A program made the translations under genes and the position numbers. A stretch of DNA of 64,000 nt from Methanobacteriota archaeon. Its GTDB lineage: Archaea; Halobacteriota; Methanosarcinia; Methanosarcinales; Methanosarcinaceae. Below the pieces are notes generated by a model that was given only the letters and a program-made list of their open reading frames with translations, had not been told where the DNA came from and did no database searches. How positions within the stretch are numbered: position 1 is the first letter of the stretch; every line of letters begins with the position of its first letter. Location of the stretch: positions 133,009-197,008 of the forward strand of contig JAENZL010000002.1 in the NCBI GenBank assembly GCA_016841265.1, read 5' to 3'. Below, piece after piece: positions 17,023 to 26,550 of the stretch.

Positions 17023-18384
17023 ATGACTATTCTTGAAACAAGAGGGCTTACGTACTCCTATCCAGACGGAAACGTGGCTCTCAAGGACATTAATATCAAG
17101 ATTGATAAAGGGAAAAAGATTGCATTTGTCGGGCAGAACGGGTCCGGAAAATCAACTCTTTTTATGCTCCTGAACGGGACCATGAAACCCGGGGAAGGCG
17201 AAGTCCTTTTCCACGACGTACCTTTCAAATACAACTCGAAATCATTGAGGGAAATAAGGAAATCCGTGGGAATCGTGTTCCAGAACTCTGATGACCAGCT
17301 TTTTGCTCCTACCGTCTACCAGGACGTGGCCTTTGGCCCTGCAAACCTTGATTACCCGAAAGAAAAGCTGGAGACCTGTGTTAACAGGGCGCTTGAACAG
17401 GTAGGGCTTACCAATTTTAAGGACAGGCCACCCCACCACCTGAGCGGAGGGCAGAAGAAGCGGGTTGCAATCGCAGGAGTTATGGCTATGGAACCCGAAG
17501 TGCTCATTCTTGACGAGCCTCTTTCCAACCTGGACCCCGTGGGAGCGGACGAGATCATGGACCTCCTCAACGAGTTCAACCATTACGGGAGCACGATCAT
17601 CATCTCGACCCACGATGTCGACCTTGCATACCGCTGGTCGGATTATGTTTACCTCATGTCGGACAGCGAGCTTATCGGGGAAGGAGCACCTGAGGTCCTT
17701 TTCAGGCAGACTGAACTCCTGAAACTTGCAGGTTTGCGTTCCCCTTCTTCCCTTGAAGTCTACCATGAACTTGAGAGGAGGGGCCTTGCAAAAGGCTATC
17801 TGTCCCCCAAGACTCTGCCTGAACTCGTAAATGCGCTGCGGCCTCCCGAGTTGATGTGGGTGGACGCGCCTCACGGGGTCAAAGAAGACGATACTCTTAA
17901 CCTGGGAATCCTTTACGGGGAATATTCTCCCAACTCTCCCTACGAGGCTATTAACGCAAGAGTCCTGCACATTCATCCGGACGGCAAAGCCATCGTTGAG
18001 TTGAAACGCCGCAGCATCAAGGCCGGGGGTATCCTGCTCTATGATACGGATAGTTATTCTTACCCTGAGATCCTGAATATTATAGAAGAAGGGGACGTCA
18101 CCTTTGTAGGGGCCATGGGCAAAAAGAGTAAAATCCTGGCCGAAGAGGACGGCATCTTCCTGGACGTTACCTCAGGCGTCATTGACAGGTCTATCCTCAC
18201 CGCCCTTTGTGGAAAACGCTGTCTCATCCTGACTGGTGGAGGCATGGTTGAACATGCATTCAAGCGGATCCGCGAGTACGTGGAATTAAGCGGAATCGAG
18301 TTGAACGTCGGTACATTCAATACGGGAGAAGAACTTCCCTGGCTGGAAGTGTTAGAAGAATCTGCCGAAGGTTTCAGGGTTTAA
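17023..18384 (+). CDS. cbiO: Cobalt ECF transporter ATPase CbiO with C-terminal extension
   Basis: ATP-binding subunit that powers the cobalt importer. Seen: Walker [10 protein letters not shown] (about 37-45), Q-loop [10 protein letters not shown], signature LSGGQKKR, Walker B VLILDEP and switch His in STHDVD, within residues 1-235. At 453 residues it is much longer than ordinary CbiO (about 275). The extra part, about 285-453, begins [14 protein letters not shown] and contains [18 protein letters not shown] and [14 protein letters not shown]. It looks like a folded alpha/beta domain. I do not recognise its function with certainty; a DUF known from methanogen transport ATPases is likely. Confidence 0.92.
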   Translation: MTILETRGLTYSYPDGNVALKDINIKIDKGKKIAFVGQNGSGKSTLFMLLNGTMKPGEGEVLFHDVPFKYNSKSLREIRKSVGIVFQNSDDQLFAPTVYQDVAFGPANLDYPKEKLETCVNRALEQVGLTNFKDRPPHHLSGGQKKRVAIAGVMAMEPEVLILDEPLSNLDPVGADEIMDLLNEFNHYGSTIIISTHDVDLAYRWSDYVYLMSDSELIGEGAPEVLFRQTELLKLAGLRSPSSLEVYHELERRGLAKGYLSPKTLPELVNALRPPELMWVDAPHGVKEDDTLNLGILYGEYSPNSPYEAINARVLHIHPDGKAIVELKRRSIKAGGILLYDTDSYSYPEILNIIEEGDVTFVGAMGKKSKILAEEDGIFLDVTSGVIDRSILTALCGKRCLILTGGGMVEHAFKRIREYVELSGIELNVGTFNTGEELPWLEVLEESAEGFRV

Positions 18385-18476
18385 GGCCCGGATACCCTTT
18401 TGCTGTTTCCACTATTCATTTTTTTCTCGCAGGATCGAGTTTTTTTCTTTACTTTCCCGTGTTGCAGCCGGGTCGT

Positions 18477-19310
18477 TTAGATCGACTCGTAGCTTTTCTT
18501 AAGGAGAAGCGCATCTTCTTCGAGGTTCGGGCTTTCGCAGATTACAAGCCCTTTGACTTTGAATTCTTTCAGGGCTTTCAGGAGCTCCATGTAGTTGAAA
18601 TCGGCTTCCTTCAGGACAAGGTGTTTCTTTTCCCCGTTTTTGCCGTAATCGATCCCTGAGACGTGCATGTGCATGTTTGAGAGCCCTTCTTTTCCAAGCT
18701 CTTCTTCGACCCTGTCAAGAATAGCCTTAAATTCGGGGTAGGAATTATCCTTTCCTTCCCTCGCATGCAGGTGGGAAAAGTCCAGGCAGGGCATGACTCC
18801 TTCGATTTCCGCGCTCAGGGCGAGCACTTCCTCAAGGGTCCCGAACTGGCTGCGTTTACCCATGGTCTCGGGGCGGAGGACTGCCGGAATCTCTTCGTCT
18901 CTCAGCTTTCCGGTAAGTTCCCCGAGCGCTTCCGCCACTTTTGCATAGACGCTTTCTTTGCTGCTTTTCTGGTAGAAAGCTGCATGTAAAACCACAGACC
19001 GCGCTCCGCAGAGGCTGCCTATCCGGGCGGACTGGTAGATCCTTTCCATGCTTGCCTTCAATTTTTCCTCTTCCGGGGAGTTGAGGTTGATGTAGTAAGG
19101 GGCATGGACGCTAAGGGCTATACCTTCTTTTTTTGAGGCTTCAAAGACGTTTCTTGCCCCTTTCTCCCGCATACGCACTCCCTGCACAAACTCAAGTTCC
19201 ATGCATTCCAGGCCCAGTTCCCGGACCCGCTTTATTCCTGCGGCGCTGTTTCTCCCAGTAGAGCTTCTGGGGACCCCCGCAGTTCCGAAAAGCAGTTTTT
19301 CAGGCGGCAT
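18477..19310 (-). CDS. Endonuclease IV-like protein (AP endonuclease 2 family, TIM barrel)
   Basis: Probable zinc-dependent AP endonuclease of base-excision repair, in the xylose isomerase-like TIM-barrel superfamily. Seen: LLFGTAGVPRSS, a LECMELEFVQGVRM strand, HAPYYINL (metal-binding His), VVLHAAFY, RPETMGKRSQFGTLEEVL (conserved Glu), CLDFSHLHAR, and HMHVSGI. These match endonuclease IV order. The ORF is open to a TTG at 19409, but that adds a low-complexity lysine run (encoded by a CTT repeat); the ATG at 19310 gives 277 residues, the family length. Other TIM-barrel epimerases are the alternative. Confidence 0.82.
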   Translation of the reverse strand: MPPEKLLFGTAGVPRSSTGRNSAAGIKRVRELGLECMELEFVQGVRMREKGARNVFEASKKEGIALSVHAPYYINLNSPEEEKLKASMERIYQSARIGSLCGARSVVLHAAFYQKSSKESVYAKVAEALGELTGKLRDEEIPAVLRPETMGKRSQFGTLEEVLALSAEIEGVMPCLDFSHLHAREGKDNSYPEFKAILDRVEEELGKEGLSNMHMHVSGIDYGKNGEKKHLVLKEADFNYMELLKALKEFKVKGLVICESPNLEEDALLLKKSYESI

Positions 19311-19401
19311 GTGTTTCAAAAAAGTTTTTGCTGGTTTTCTTAGCTTCTTCTTCTTCTTCTTTTTTCTTAGTTTTTTTCCCGTTTTGAAGGGCTCAGGAAG
19401 C

Positions 19402-19734
19402 TCAGACAAGGCCCAGGAAATCTTTCAGTTCCTTTGCCCTTTCAGGGGACACCTTTTCGCTAACAACTTCCAGCAGCTCGTCCAGGTCTTCGTCCAGGGA
19501 CCTGACGTCTTCCTTGTTTTCCAGGGCCAGCCCTACCAGGTAGTCCAGCTCTTCAGGGTCCAGTCTTTCCAGCCGTTCTCTGAAATCTTCTGCAGACTCG
19601 GCAAACTTGTGCGAGATCGGTCGAAGGATGTAGGGAAAATGGTGTCCTGCTTCCCTGGATACAGTTTCTCCCCCTGCTTCCGGGGCCAGTTTGTTGAAAA
19701 TTTCGATGTCCTTTTTGCTGAATTCTCTTGGCAT
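19402..19734 (-). CDS. Conserved hypothetical protein, acidic and helical
   Basis: A 110-residue protein I cannot assign. Seen: MPREFSKKDIEIFNKLAPEAGG at the start (shown in part), an HHFPYILRPISHKFA motif, then a strongly acidic helical second half ending KELKDFLGLV. No transmembrane segment or cysteine. It lies upstream of the endonuclease IV-like gene on the same strand; if that gene used its TTG start the two would overlap. A 110-codon frame with a good codon pattern and ATG start makes it a likely real gene. Confidence 0.7.
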   Translation of the reverse strand: MPREFSKKDIEIFNKLAPEAGGETVSREAGHHFPYILRPISHKFAESAEDFRERLERLDPEELDYLVGLALENKEDVRSLDEDLDELLEVVSEKVSPERAKELKDFLGLV

Positions 19735-19950
19735 GTTATCTCTCTATAATCTTGTCCTGATTTATATTTATTGAATATCAAAACTGTTTAAAAAACGATG
19801 TTGAATAATATTGAAGGCATGCCGAAAAATTCAGTCACAAATTCAATTACAAATTCAGTCACAAATTCTATCAGAAACTTCTGCCGGAAAGTCGCCCCGG
19901 CAGAAGAACTCTGAGGGAATAAAATTTTCGTGAAAATAATTTTTGAAATC

Positions 19951-20415
19951 TCAGGATTTTGTCTTCAACCTGCCGTGTCTGTCTATCTCTCCTTTTGCGA
20001 TCCGCGTGGTAGATATCGGGGTCCTGTCTTCTGCCATTACATATTCGACATATTCTATTTTCAAGGGTTTCAGGCTCTGCTCTTCACGCAGGTGGTTGAT
20101 CTTCAGGGCTACGGGATAGGTTTCCGGGGAGACGATGATAAAGTCAAAGTCTTCTTTGACGGCGGGGCCGTAGGGGTCGCTCAGTTTCTGTATTTCATAT
20201 TTTTCTTTGGGAATCTGAAGTTTTTCGATGTACTCCTGCAGCAGGAATTCCCTGCTTTCATATTCTTCTATACTGTGGGTTTTGCTTAGCATCTCGTCCG
20301 AGGTGAGCCCTATGTATACCTTTCCATCCCCGGCTACCTCAAAAGCCTTTTTTATAAGTTTGGTATGTCCATCGTGCATGTATTGAAACGTACCACCTAC
20401 GGCGACTTTTGGCAT
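19951..20415 (-). CDS. coaD: Phosphopantetheine adenylyltransferase (archaeal)
   Basis: Fourth step of coenzyme A synthesis: joins 4'-phosphopantetheine and ATP to give dephospho-CoA. Seen: the nucleotidyltransferase GTFQYMHDGHTKL motif at residues 9-20 (HxGH type) and the C-terminal ISTTRIAKGEID block (ISSTRIR in relatives). The archaeal enzyme is not closely similar to bacterial CoaD. Length 154 is normal. It is single, divergent from radA with a 440-bp gap. Confidence 0.93.
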   Translation of the reverse strand: MPKVAVGGTFQYMHDGHTKLIKKAFEVAGDGKVYIGLTSDEMLSKTHSIEEYESREFLLQEYIEKLQIPKEKYEIQKLSDPYGPAVKEDFDFIIVSPETYPVALKINHLREEQSLKPLKIEYVEYVMAEDRTPISTTRIAKGEIDRHGRLKTKS

Positions 20416-20856
20416 AATGGGTGATATTGTATCAAATAAAAAGAAGTTTTTGGTTTTTTTTGGAGTTTTTAGATGTGTTTTCTATTTTTTCTTCCTTTTT
20501 CCTCTTTTTATGGCTGCTTCGCGAATGATTACTTACTTCTTTTTCCATTTTCTTTATCTTTTTGTTTTCTCTTCCTTCACTTTCTCTTTCCTTTCCCGTT
20601 CTTCACTTTCCCGTTCTTCACTTTCCCGTTCTTCACTTTCTCTTTCCTTTCCCGTTCTTCACTTTCTCTTTCTTCACTTTCTTGTTCTTTCTTTTTTTAC
20701 CTGCTGCTGGCTTTTTCAGTGTCAGTAGACCCTGGATGCCCTGGCACTGAATACTTTCACCCCACCTCCTCCAGCTTTATATACTTGCAAAACAATAGGG
20801 AACCAATCATTATGCACCTTACACAAACATGTGCATTGTAAAGGAGTTATTCATAA
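20416..20856. repeat. Gap with pyrimidine minisatellite and radA promoter
   Basis: From about 20575 to 20690 the plus strand repeats units like TTCACTTTCCCGTTC with CTCTTTCC variants, strictly pyrimidine-rich. It makes long spurious Ser/Phe ORFs in three frames. A clear TATA box, GCTTTATATACTT at about 20774-20786, lies about 70 bp before the radA ATG. Start-proximal AAAGGAG at 20839-20845 is the ribosome binding site. Confidence 0.8.
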
Positions 20857-21834
20857 ATGAGCGAAATGTTACTGGAAGAGTTGCCCGGAGTTGGCCCTGC
20901 AACTGCAGAAAAACTCAAGGAAGCCGGATTTAACACTATTGAGGCAGTGGCAGTAGCCTCTCCTTCCGAACTTGCCAATACAGCCGAAATCGGGGAATCA
21001 ACAGCCGCAAAGATCATCAATGCCGCAAGGCAGGCCGCAGATATCGGAGGTTTCGAGACCGGGGACACTGTCCTTGAGAGGCGGAAACTGGTGGGGAAGC
21101 TTTCCACCGGCTGTACGGAATTTAATGAAATGATGGGTGGGGGCGTCGAGACCCAGTCTATTACCGAACTGTACGGGGAGTTCGGTTCAGGGAAGACCCA
21201 GGTGGCCCACCAGCTTGCAGTAAACGTCCAGATGTCAAGGGAATACGGAGGACTGGACGGTTCGGTCATTATCATCGATACTGAAAACACCTTCCGGCCT
21301 GAAAGGATTGCCCAGATGGTACAGGGGCTTTCCGATAGATACGGCCTGGAACTGAACCCTGAAGAATTCTTGCAGAATATTCACGTTGCCAGGGCATACA
21401 ATTCCAATCACCAGATGCTGCTTGTGGACTCCGCAAATGACCTTGCAAACGAGCTCAAGGACTCTGATAAGCCAGTACGCCTGCTCATCGTCGACTCTCT
21501 CATGGCCCACTTTAGAGCCGAGTACGTGGGCAGGGGCACCCTTGCGGACAGGCAGCAGAAACTTAACAAGCACATGCACGCCCTGCTCCGTTTCGGAGAC
21601 CTGTTCAATGCTTGTGTTGTCGTAACCAACCAGGTCATGTCAAAACCCGATGCCTTTTTCGGGGATCCCACCAGGCCGGTTGGGGGGCACATCGTGGGGC
21701 ACACGGCTACTTTCAGGCTTTACCTCAGGAAGTCCAAAGGCGAAAAGAGGATCATCCGGCTTGTGGACTCTCCGAACCTGCCCGAAGGAGAAGCCGTGGT
21801 TGCGGTCACTACCTCAGGGCTGGTAGACCAGTGA
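20857..21834 (+). CDS. radA: DNA repair and recombination protein RadA
   Basis: Archaeal RecA/Rad51 recombinase; forms filaments on single-stranded DNA for homologous strand exchange. Seen: N-terminal helix-hairpin-helix ([13 protein letters not shown], residues 8-20), polymerisation-linker region, Walker [10 protein letters not shown] (about 107-115), Walker [13 protein letters not shown]2 loop region with [20 protein letters not shown], and the C-terminal [17 protein letters not shown]. Length 325 is standard and no intein is present. The AAAGGAG site and TATA box upstream fit a single-gene transcript. Confidence 0.97.
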   Translation: MSEMLLEELPGVGPATAEKLKEAGFNTIEAVAVASPSELANTAEIGESTAAKIINAARQAADIGGFETGDTVLERRKLVGKLSTGCTEFNEMMGGGVETQSITELYGEFGSGKTQVAHQLAVNVQMSREYGGLDGSVIIIDTENTFRPERIAQMVQGLSDRYGLELNPEEFLQNIHVARAYNSNHQMLLVDSANDLANELKDSDKPVRLLIVDSLMAHFRAEYVGRGTLADRQQKLNKHMHALLRFGDLFNACVVVTNQVMSKPDAFFGDPTRPVGGHIVGHTATFRLYLRKSKGEKRIIRLVDSPNLPEGEAVVAVTTSGLVDQ

Positions 21835-21950
21835 TAAGGGTCCGGCAGGGCGAAGCACAAGATCTGAAGCACAAACTTCATTAAGGAAATCACAACCACA
21901 AAAATTTCCGGCGGGGAAACGTTTTAGTATCCCCTGCCAATCTCTTTTCA

Positions 21951-22631
21951 ATGAAATTCAAAGCTATCGTTGTTGATATCGACGGGACGATCACCTGTGA
22001 GAAGAGGGAACTCCACCTGAAGGCCGTGGAGAAGATACGTTCCCTGAACGTCCCTGTGATCCTTGCCACCGGAAACATTCTCTGTTATGCCAGGACAGCT
22101 TCGAAGCTGATCGGTCTTAGTGGGGCCGTGGTCGCTGAAAATGGGGGTGCAGTTACTGTTCGTTATGACGTGAACGGCACTTTTGAGGAAACTATTGAAG
22201 AGTGTGAAAGGGCTTTTGATTTTCTTTCCGAACACTTCGAACTTACAAAACTCGATCCTTTTTACCGGAAAACCGAAATTGCCCTTCGCCGGAATTTTGA
22301 CCTGGAGAGGGCCAGAATGCTCCTCAAGGAACGGCCTTTTGATGTGGAGCTTATAGACACCAAATACGCAGTCCATATCAAGAGCAGGAAAATCAACAAG
22401 GGCACAGGGCTTATAAAACTTGCCGGGATGATGGGCCTTAAACCTGAAGAATTTGTTGCCGTCGGGGATTCCGCAAATGACGTTGAAATGCTTGAAGCTG
22501 CAGGTTTCGGGATAGCCGTTGCAAACGGGGACGAGGAAATTAAAACTGTTGCCGATTACGTAACTGAAGCCACGTTCGGGGCCGGAGCGGTGGAAGCCTT
22601 CGATTTTCTCCAATCCAGGGGCTGGATATAA
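21951..22631 (+). CDS. pgp: Phosphoglycolate phosphatase (archaeal HAD family)
   Basis: HAD-superfamily phosphatase of the archaeal phosphoglycolate phosphatase group (Cof-type cap). Seen: motif I VVDIDGTIT (nucleophile Asp and acid/base Asp, residues 9-11), motif II LATGN, motif III Lys in SRKINKGTGL, and motif IV VGDSANDVEM. Length 226 is usual for the archaeal enzyme. It lies 116 bp after radA on the same strand, possibly a separate transcript. Substrate by family is 2-phosphoglycolate; related HAD phosphatases for sugar phosphates cannot be excluded. Confidence 0.87.
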   Translation: MKFKAIVVDIDGTITCEKRELHLKAVEKIRSLNVPVILATGNILCYARTASKLIGLSGAVVAENGGAVTVRYDVNGTFEETIEECERAFDFLSEHFELTKLDPFYRKTEIALRRNFDLERARMLLKERPFDVELIDTKYAVHIKSRKINKGTGLIKLAGMMGLKPEEFVAVGDSANDVEMLEAAGFGIAVANGDEEIKTVADYVTEATFGAGAVEAFDFLQSRGWI

Positions 22632-23000
22632 GCGATCATAAGTCTCAGAAAATCCGTAGTTCCCCGAAAACCTGCAATTACAAACTACAGTATACAAATT
22701 CAAATTAAGTAAACAAATTCAAATTAAGTAAACAAATCCAGGTAAGAAGTAAACAAATCCTGGTAAGAAAAAGGTTCAAAATAAAAAGGTGTTACCCCTC
22801 CTCCGGCCTTCCGGGGAACGGGTAGCGGTGAAATAAACTTAATCGTATCCACCGGGCCTGCCGCAGCAGGCAAGTGCAGCCCTTGCAGCCTTTGCATATA
22901 TTGAAAAATATGAGCTCCCGCCTGCTCTTTATTTTTCGGCACGCGGGATTCTATTCAGCCTGCTGGATGCTTTTCGGTTCTGATTTTTCTTTTTTGCTTT
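22632..23000. repeat. Gap with 19-bp tandem repeat
   Basis: At about 22693-22770 there are copies of AAACAAATTCAAATTAAGT, the later ones changed to CAAATCCAGGTAAGAAGT. The remainder holds GC-richer sequence (22795-22890) with CGGGGAACGGG and CCGCAGCAGGCAAG, but no ORF or RNA fold that I recognise. Both flanking genes end here (convergent). Confidence 0.7.
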
Positions 23001-23261
23001 TCAGTTCCCTGCCCGGGCTCTCATCTTGTCAATGATGATGTAGTCTTTGATGGCACTTACGGAATCGAAGGGCAGGAGGATGTAGTTGCCCTCTTTTTTG
23101 TATTTGGCAGTATCAAGGTTAACATTCGGTTCGACCATCAGGTCTATGAGGTGTCCGGCTTTGATCTCCAATACTATGTTGGTCAGCGTACCGATCTCTG
23201 TTCCGTCCGTTGCCATCACCTGGGTGTTGGAGATAAGGTTCCTTGCAAATACTTTAGACAT
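23001..23261 (-). CDS. PRC-barrel domain protein
   Basis: An 86-residue protein made of one PRC-barrel domain, a beta-barrel fold found in RNA processing (RimM) and photosynthetic reaction-centre proteins and common as stand-alone proteins in methanogens. Seen: RNLISNTQVMATDGTEIGTL at the start, the IVLEIKAGHLIDLMVEPN strand pair, and YILLPFDSVSAIKDYIII at the end, all typical. Function unknown. It lies on the minus strand downstream of cdc48, 140 bp away; co-transcription is possible. Confidence 0.87.
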   Translation of the reverse strand: MSKVFARNLISNTQVMATDGTEIGTLTNIVLEIKAGHLIDLMVEPNVNLDTAKYKKEGNYILLPFDSVSAIKDYIIIDKMRARAGN

Positions 23262-23401
23262 TTTTATCGTGTCTCCGTCCTCAATGTAATGTGGGATATA
23301 GGTTAGGGGTAATTCTGGATTTCTACTTATTAAATTTCGTTTTATTTATATTTATATTTTTTAAGAACTTCTTCATCTTTAGTGTTTACTCCTTTAAATT
23401 C

Positions 23402-25768
23402 TTACCTATATCCTATATAAGCACTTGGTTCGGCAGGTTTCGTACCGCCCTTAAACTGTTCTTCAATCTTTTCATAATACTGGGCGATGTTCTCCGTGAT
23501 CGTGGGCTTTACCTTCTTAAGCCCTTCCCTGAAGTGTCTCATTTCGATTTCTTCAATATCGAAATTTTCGCGAAGCGCCCGCATTACCGCTTCTCTGCAC
23601 ACCGCTTCTATATCAGCACCCACATACCCTTCTGTTTCGTCAGCAAGGGTATCAAGGTTCACGTCCGCTGCAAGGGGTATTCCTTTGGTATGAATCCCGT
23701 AAATCTTGAGCCTGCCTTTCCGGTTGGGTGAACCCATATAGACCAGCCTGTCAAAGCGTCCCGGCCTCAGGATTGCCGGGTCCAGCAGGTTCGGGCGGTT
23801 GGTTGCGGCGATTACAACCACGTCTTTCAGGGCTTCGAGCCCATCCATTTCGGTTAGGATCTGGTTAAGGACTCTTTCCGAAGTCTTGCTGTCCGAGGAT
23901 TCCATCCCTGGCATGGAAGCAATGGAGTCGATTTCATCAAAGAAGATCACGCAGGGGGCAACCTGCCTGGCTTTCTTGAAAGTCTCCCTTATTGCTTTTT
24001 CCGATTCTCCAAGCCACTTTGAAAACATTTCCGGGCCTTTGACGCTAATGAAGTTGGCGTTGCATTCCCTGGAAACTGCCTGAGCGATCAGGGTCTTTCC
24101 GGTTCCCGGGGGGCCGTAGAGCAGGATTCCCTTGGGGGCTTTTATGCCCATCTTAAGGAATTTTTGCGGGTATTTAATAGGCCATTCCACGGATTCAATG
24201 ATTGCCTGTTTGGCGTCGTCGAGCCCTCCCACATTGTCCCAGGTTACGGTTGGTATCTCCACAAAGATTTCCCTCAGGGCCGAAGGCTCGGTTTCCATCA
24301 GGGCCACTTCGAAGTTATTCTTGGTTACCACTATTTTTTCCAGTCTCTCGGGAGGTATGGCTTCTTTTTCCAGGTCAAGGTCCGGCAGGTTTTCCCTGAG
24401 GCAGCGCATGGCAGCTTCCTGGACAAGTGCAAGCAGGTCCGCACCCACAAAACCCTGGGTCCGCTCTGCCAGATACGTCAGGTATTTGTTTAACTGTTTT
24501 TCTTTCCTGAGAACTTCTGCGGAAACCTCTTCAACCCCTGCCTCTGTTTCGGGTTTTTCAGCTTCTTCGGCTACTTCGGCTTCGATTCCGGTTTCCACAG
24601 GGTCCTCGTCACTTTCAATGGGCATTCCCCGGGTGTGGATCTGCAGGATTTCGTACCTGTCGTTGATGTCCGGGACTCCGATATGGATTTCCCTGTCAAA
24701 GCGCCCGGGCCTCCGGAGTGCCGGGTCAATGGCGTCTATACGGTTAGTGGCCCCAATCACGACAACCTGTCCCCGCTCTTCCATCCCGTCCATGAGGGTC
24801 AGGAGCTGGGCAACGACTCTTCTTTCCACTTCCCCTGTCACGTTTTCCCTTTTCGGGGCAATGGAATCGATTTCATCGATGAATATGACTGACGGGGCAT
24901 CCTGGGTTGCCTCTTCGAAAATCTTCCGGAGCCTCTCCTCGCTTTCCCCGTAGAATTTCCCTACAATTTCCGGGCCTGCGATGTAGTGGAAGCTGGCCCC
25001 CGATTCGTTTGCCACGGCTTTTGCGATCAGGGTCTTTCCGGTTCCCGGAGGGCCGTAAAGGATGACCCCTTTTGGAGGCTCGATGTTCAGGTGGTGGAAG
25101 AGTTCCGGGTGTTTCATGGGAAGCTCGATCATTTCCCGAACGCGCATTATCTCTTGCCCGAGCCCACCTATATCTTCGTAGGTGACTCCCCTGGCAACCG
25201 TTTCGTAGCCCTGCACGGGTTTTTTCCTGAGTTCGATCCTGGTGGACTCGGTGATCAGGACGATTGCGTTTGCAGGATCCGTTTCAACTGCTACAAGCGG
25301 GATTACCTGGCTTGTAGTCAGGGACTCGGTCATAGGGTGGGTCATAGAGTTGATGATAGGAATGATGTCCCCCTTGAAAACCGGTCTTTTCAGGATATGC
25401 CGCTTTATGATCTCGTTTGCGTGCTCCCCGAACTGCAGTTCCGGTCCCCCTGCCTGGGTCATGCTTTCCGGAAGCGCCAGGATAACCTTGTTTGCTTCCG
25501 GGGCTTCGACCTTTTTGATGCTGACCCTTTCCCCGATTCCGACTCCCGCGTTTTGCCGGATAAAATTGTCAATGCGGACGATTCCCTGCTCCCAGTCCTG
25601 GCGGTCCGCTCTCCAGACTTTCGCGGTGGTCATTTTCTTCCCCCTGATTTCAACAATGTCACCGGGAGAGAGCTGAAGCTTCAAAAGTGCTGTTGGGTCA
25701 AGCCGGATTATTCCCCTTCCGAGATCGATAGGATATGCCTTTTCAACCTTTAACTGTATTTCTTCCAT
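23402..25768 (-). CDS. Cdc48/VAT-type AAA+ ATPase
   Basis: Archaeal Cdc48 (VAT, p97) unfoldase; a hexamer that extracts and unfolds proteins, probably feeding the proteasome. Seen: N-terminal double-psi barrel and Cdc48_2 domain (about 1-185), then two AAA+ cassettes, each with GPPGTGKT Walker A, FIDEIDSIA or FFDEIDSIA Walker B, and sensor/arginine-finger motifs (NRIDAIDPALRRPGRFD and NRPNLLDPAILRPGRFD). Between the first AAA core and its lid is an acidic insertion rich in Glu (about 390-430). The C-terminus ends IGYR, reminiscent of the HbYX proteasome-docking tail. Length 788 is slightly above the usual 730-760 because of the insertion. Confidence 0.96.
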   Translation of the reverse strand: MEEIQLKVEKAYPIDLGRGIIRLDPTALLKLQLSPGDIVEIRGKKMTTAKVWRADRQDWEQGIVRIDNFIRQNAGVGIGERVSIKKVEAPEANKVILALPESMTQAGGPELQFGEHANEIIKRHILKRPVFKGDIIPIINSMTHPMTESLTTSQVIPLVAVETDPANAIVLITESTRIELRKKPVQGYETVARGVTYEDIGGLGQEIMRVREMIELPMKHPELFHHLNIEPPKGVILYGPPGTGKTLIAKAVANESGASFHYIAGPEIVGKFYGESEERLRKIFEEATQDAPSVIFIDEIDSIAPKRENVTGEVERRVVAQLLTLMDGMEERGQVVVIGATNRIDAIDPALRRPGRFDREIHIGVPDINDRYEILQIHTRGMPIESDEDPVETGIEAEVAEEAEKPETEAGVEEVSAEVLRKEKQLNKYLTYLAERTQGFVGADLLALVQEAAMRCLRENLPDLDLEKEAIPPERLEKIVVTKNNFEVALMETEPSALREIFVEIPTVTWDNVGGLDDAKQAIIESVEWPIKYPQKFLKMGIKAPKGILLYGPPGTGKTLIAQAVSRECNANFISVKGPEMFSKWLGESEKAIRETFKKARQVAPCVIFFDEIDSIASMPGMESSDSKTSERVLNQILTEMDGLEALKDVVVIAATNRPNLLDPAILRPGRFDRLVYMGSPNRKGRLKIYGIHTKGIPLAADVNLDTLADETEGYVGADIEAVCREAVMRALRENFDIEEIEMRHFREGLKKVKPTITENIAQYYEKIEEQFKGGTKPAEPSAYIGYR

Positions 25769-26550
25769 GGATCATCCCAAAAATAGTTCTTTTTTGATTG
25801 TAATTTTTTGTTTAACAGTGTAATGTGGATGAGAACCGGATTTTTCCCCGATTTTTCCGGATTGAGCGGTTCTGGTTTTGTTTGCTCCCTATATTAGATT
25901 CTCCTTTTATTTCAAGGATGCCCGTCATCATAAGATGCCGCCTCAGAAACCTGATATTTTTCTGATGTAGCTCCGTTTATACCTCATTCCGAATAGTTAA
26001 TTATGCCTTATTTTTTCCGGGCGTTGTCTGTCAACATAAGGTTGCCTGCAGTAAAGTTTCGTGCCAATATTGGTTGCCTGCAGATTCAGTTTCGTGCCAG
26101 CATATGTTGGCTGACGATCTCAATTTACTTTCTTTTTCTCCTGACCTTTTCTCCACCCATTTTATAATGTATAGGTTATATTTCTCCTATGTCCTCTATT
26201 TATTAAATAAGTTTACCCTCTTTTCTATTTTCTCCGGTAGGGTTTATGCATTTACAGGTTTCGCAGTATAAAATTTACCGGAATAATAATTTAGAATCAC
26301 CGGAATAAATATCGGGAATTACCGGAATAATAATTTAGAATCACCGGAATAAATATTTGGAATTACCGGAATAATAATTTAGAATCACCGGAATAAGGCT
26401 CATAATTGCCGGAATAAATATTTGGAATTACTGGACTAAATATTCGGAATTACTGGACTAAATATTCGGAATCACCGGTATCAGGATCAGGAATCCATTA
26501 TATAATCCCCTTACAATTCATCATATACGCAAATCCAGGAAATTGAGAGC
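25769..26550. repeat. 782-bp gap with tandem repeats between cdc48 and nadE
   Basis: Divergent intergenic region. From about 26274 to 26480 a unit near ACCGGAATAATAATTTAGA is repeated, with a higher-order period near 40 bp because alternating copies read AATAAATAT. Later copies drift to ACTGGACTAAATATTCGG. At 26038-26100 a separate pair of copies of GGTTGCCTGCAG followed by TTTCGTGCCA occurs. No ORF is convincing. The promoters of cdc48 (minus) and nadE (plus) must lie at the two ends; TTATATAATCC at about 26499 is the nadE TATA candidate. Confidence 0.75.

Noticed and set aside
19311-19409. Lysine-rich N-terminal extension of the endonuclease IV-like protein (TTG start)
   Set aside because: It is encoded by a CTT repeat, overlaps the upstream gene, and the ATG at 19310 gives the family length.
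20473-20841. Ser/Phe-rich ORFs in several frames
   Set aside because: They come from a pyrimidine tandem repeat that is open in several frames at once; no start signal or family.
26274-26480. Possible CRISPR array
   Set aside because: Repeats are head-to-tail with no unique spacers, and no cas genes are in the window.
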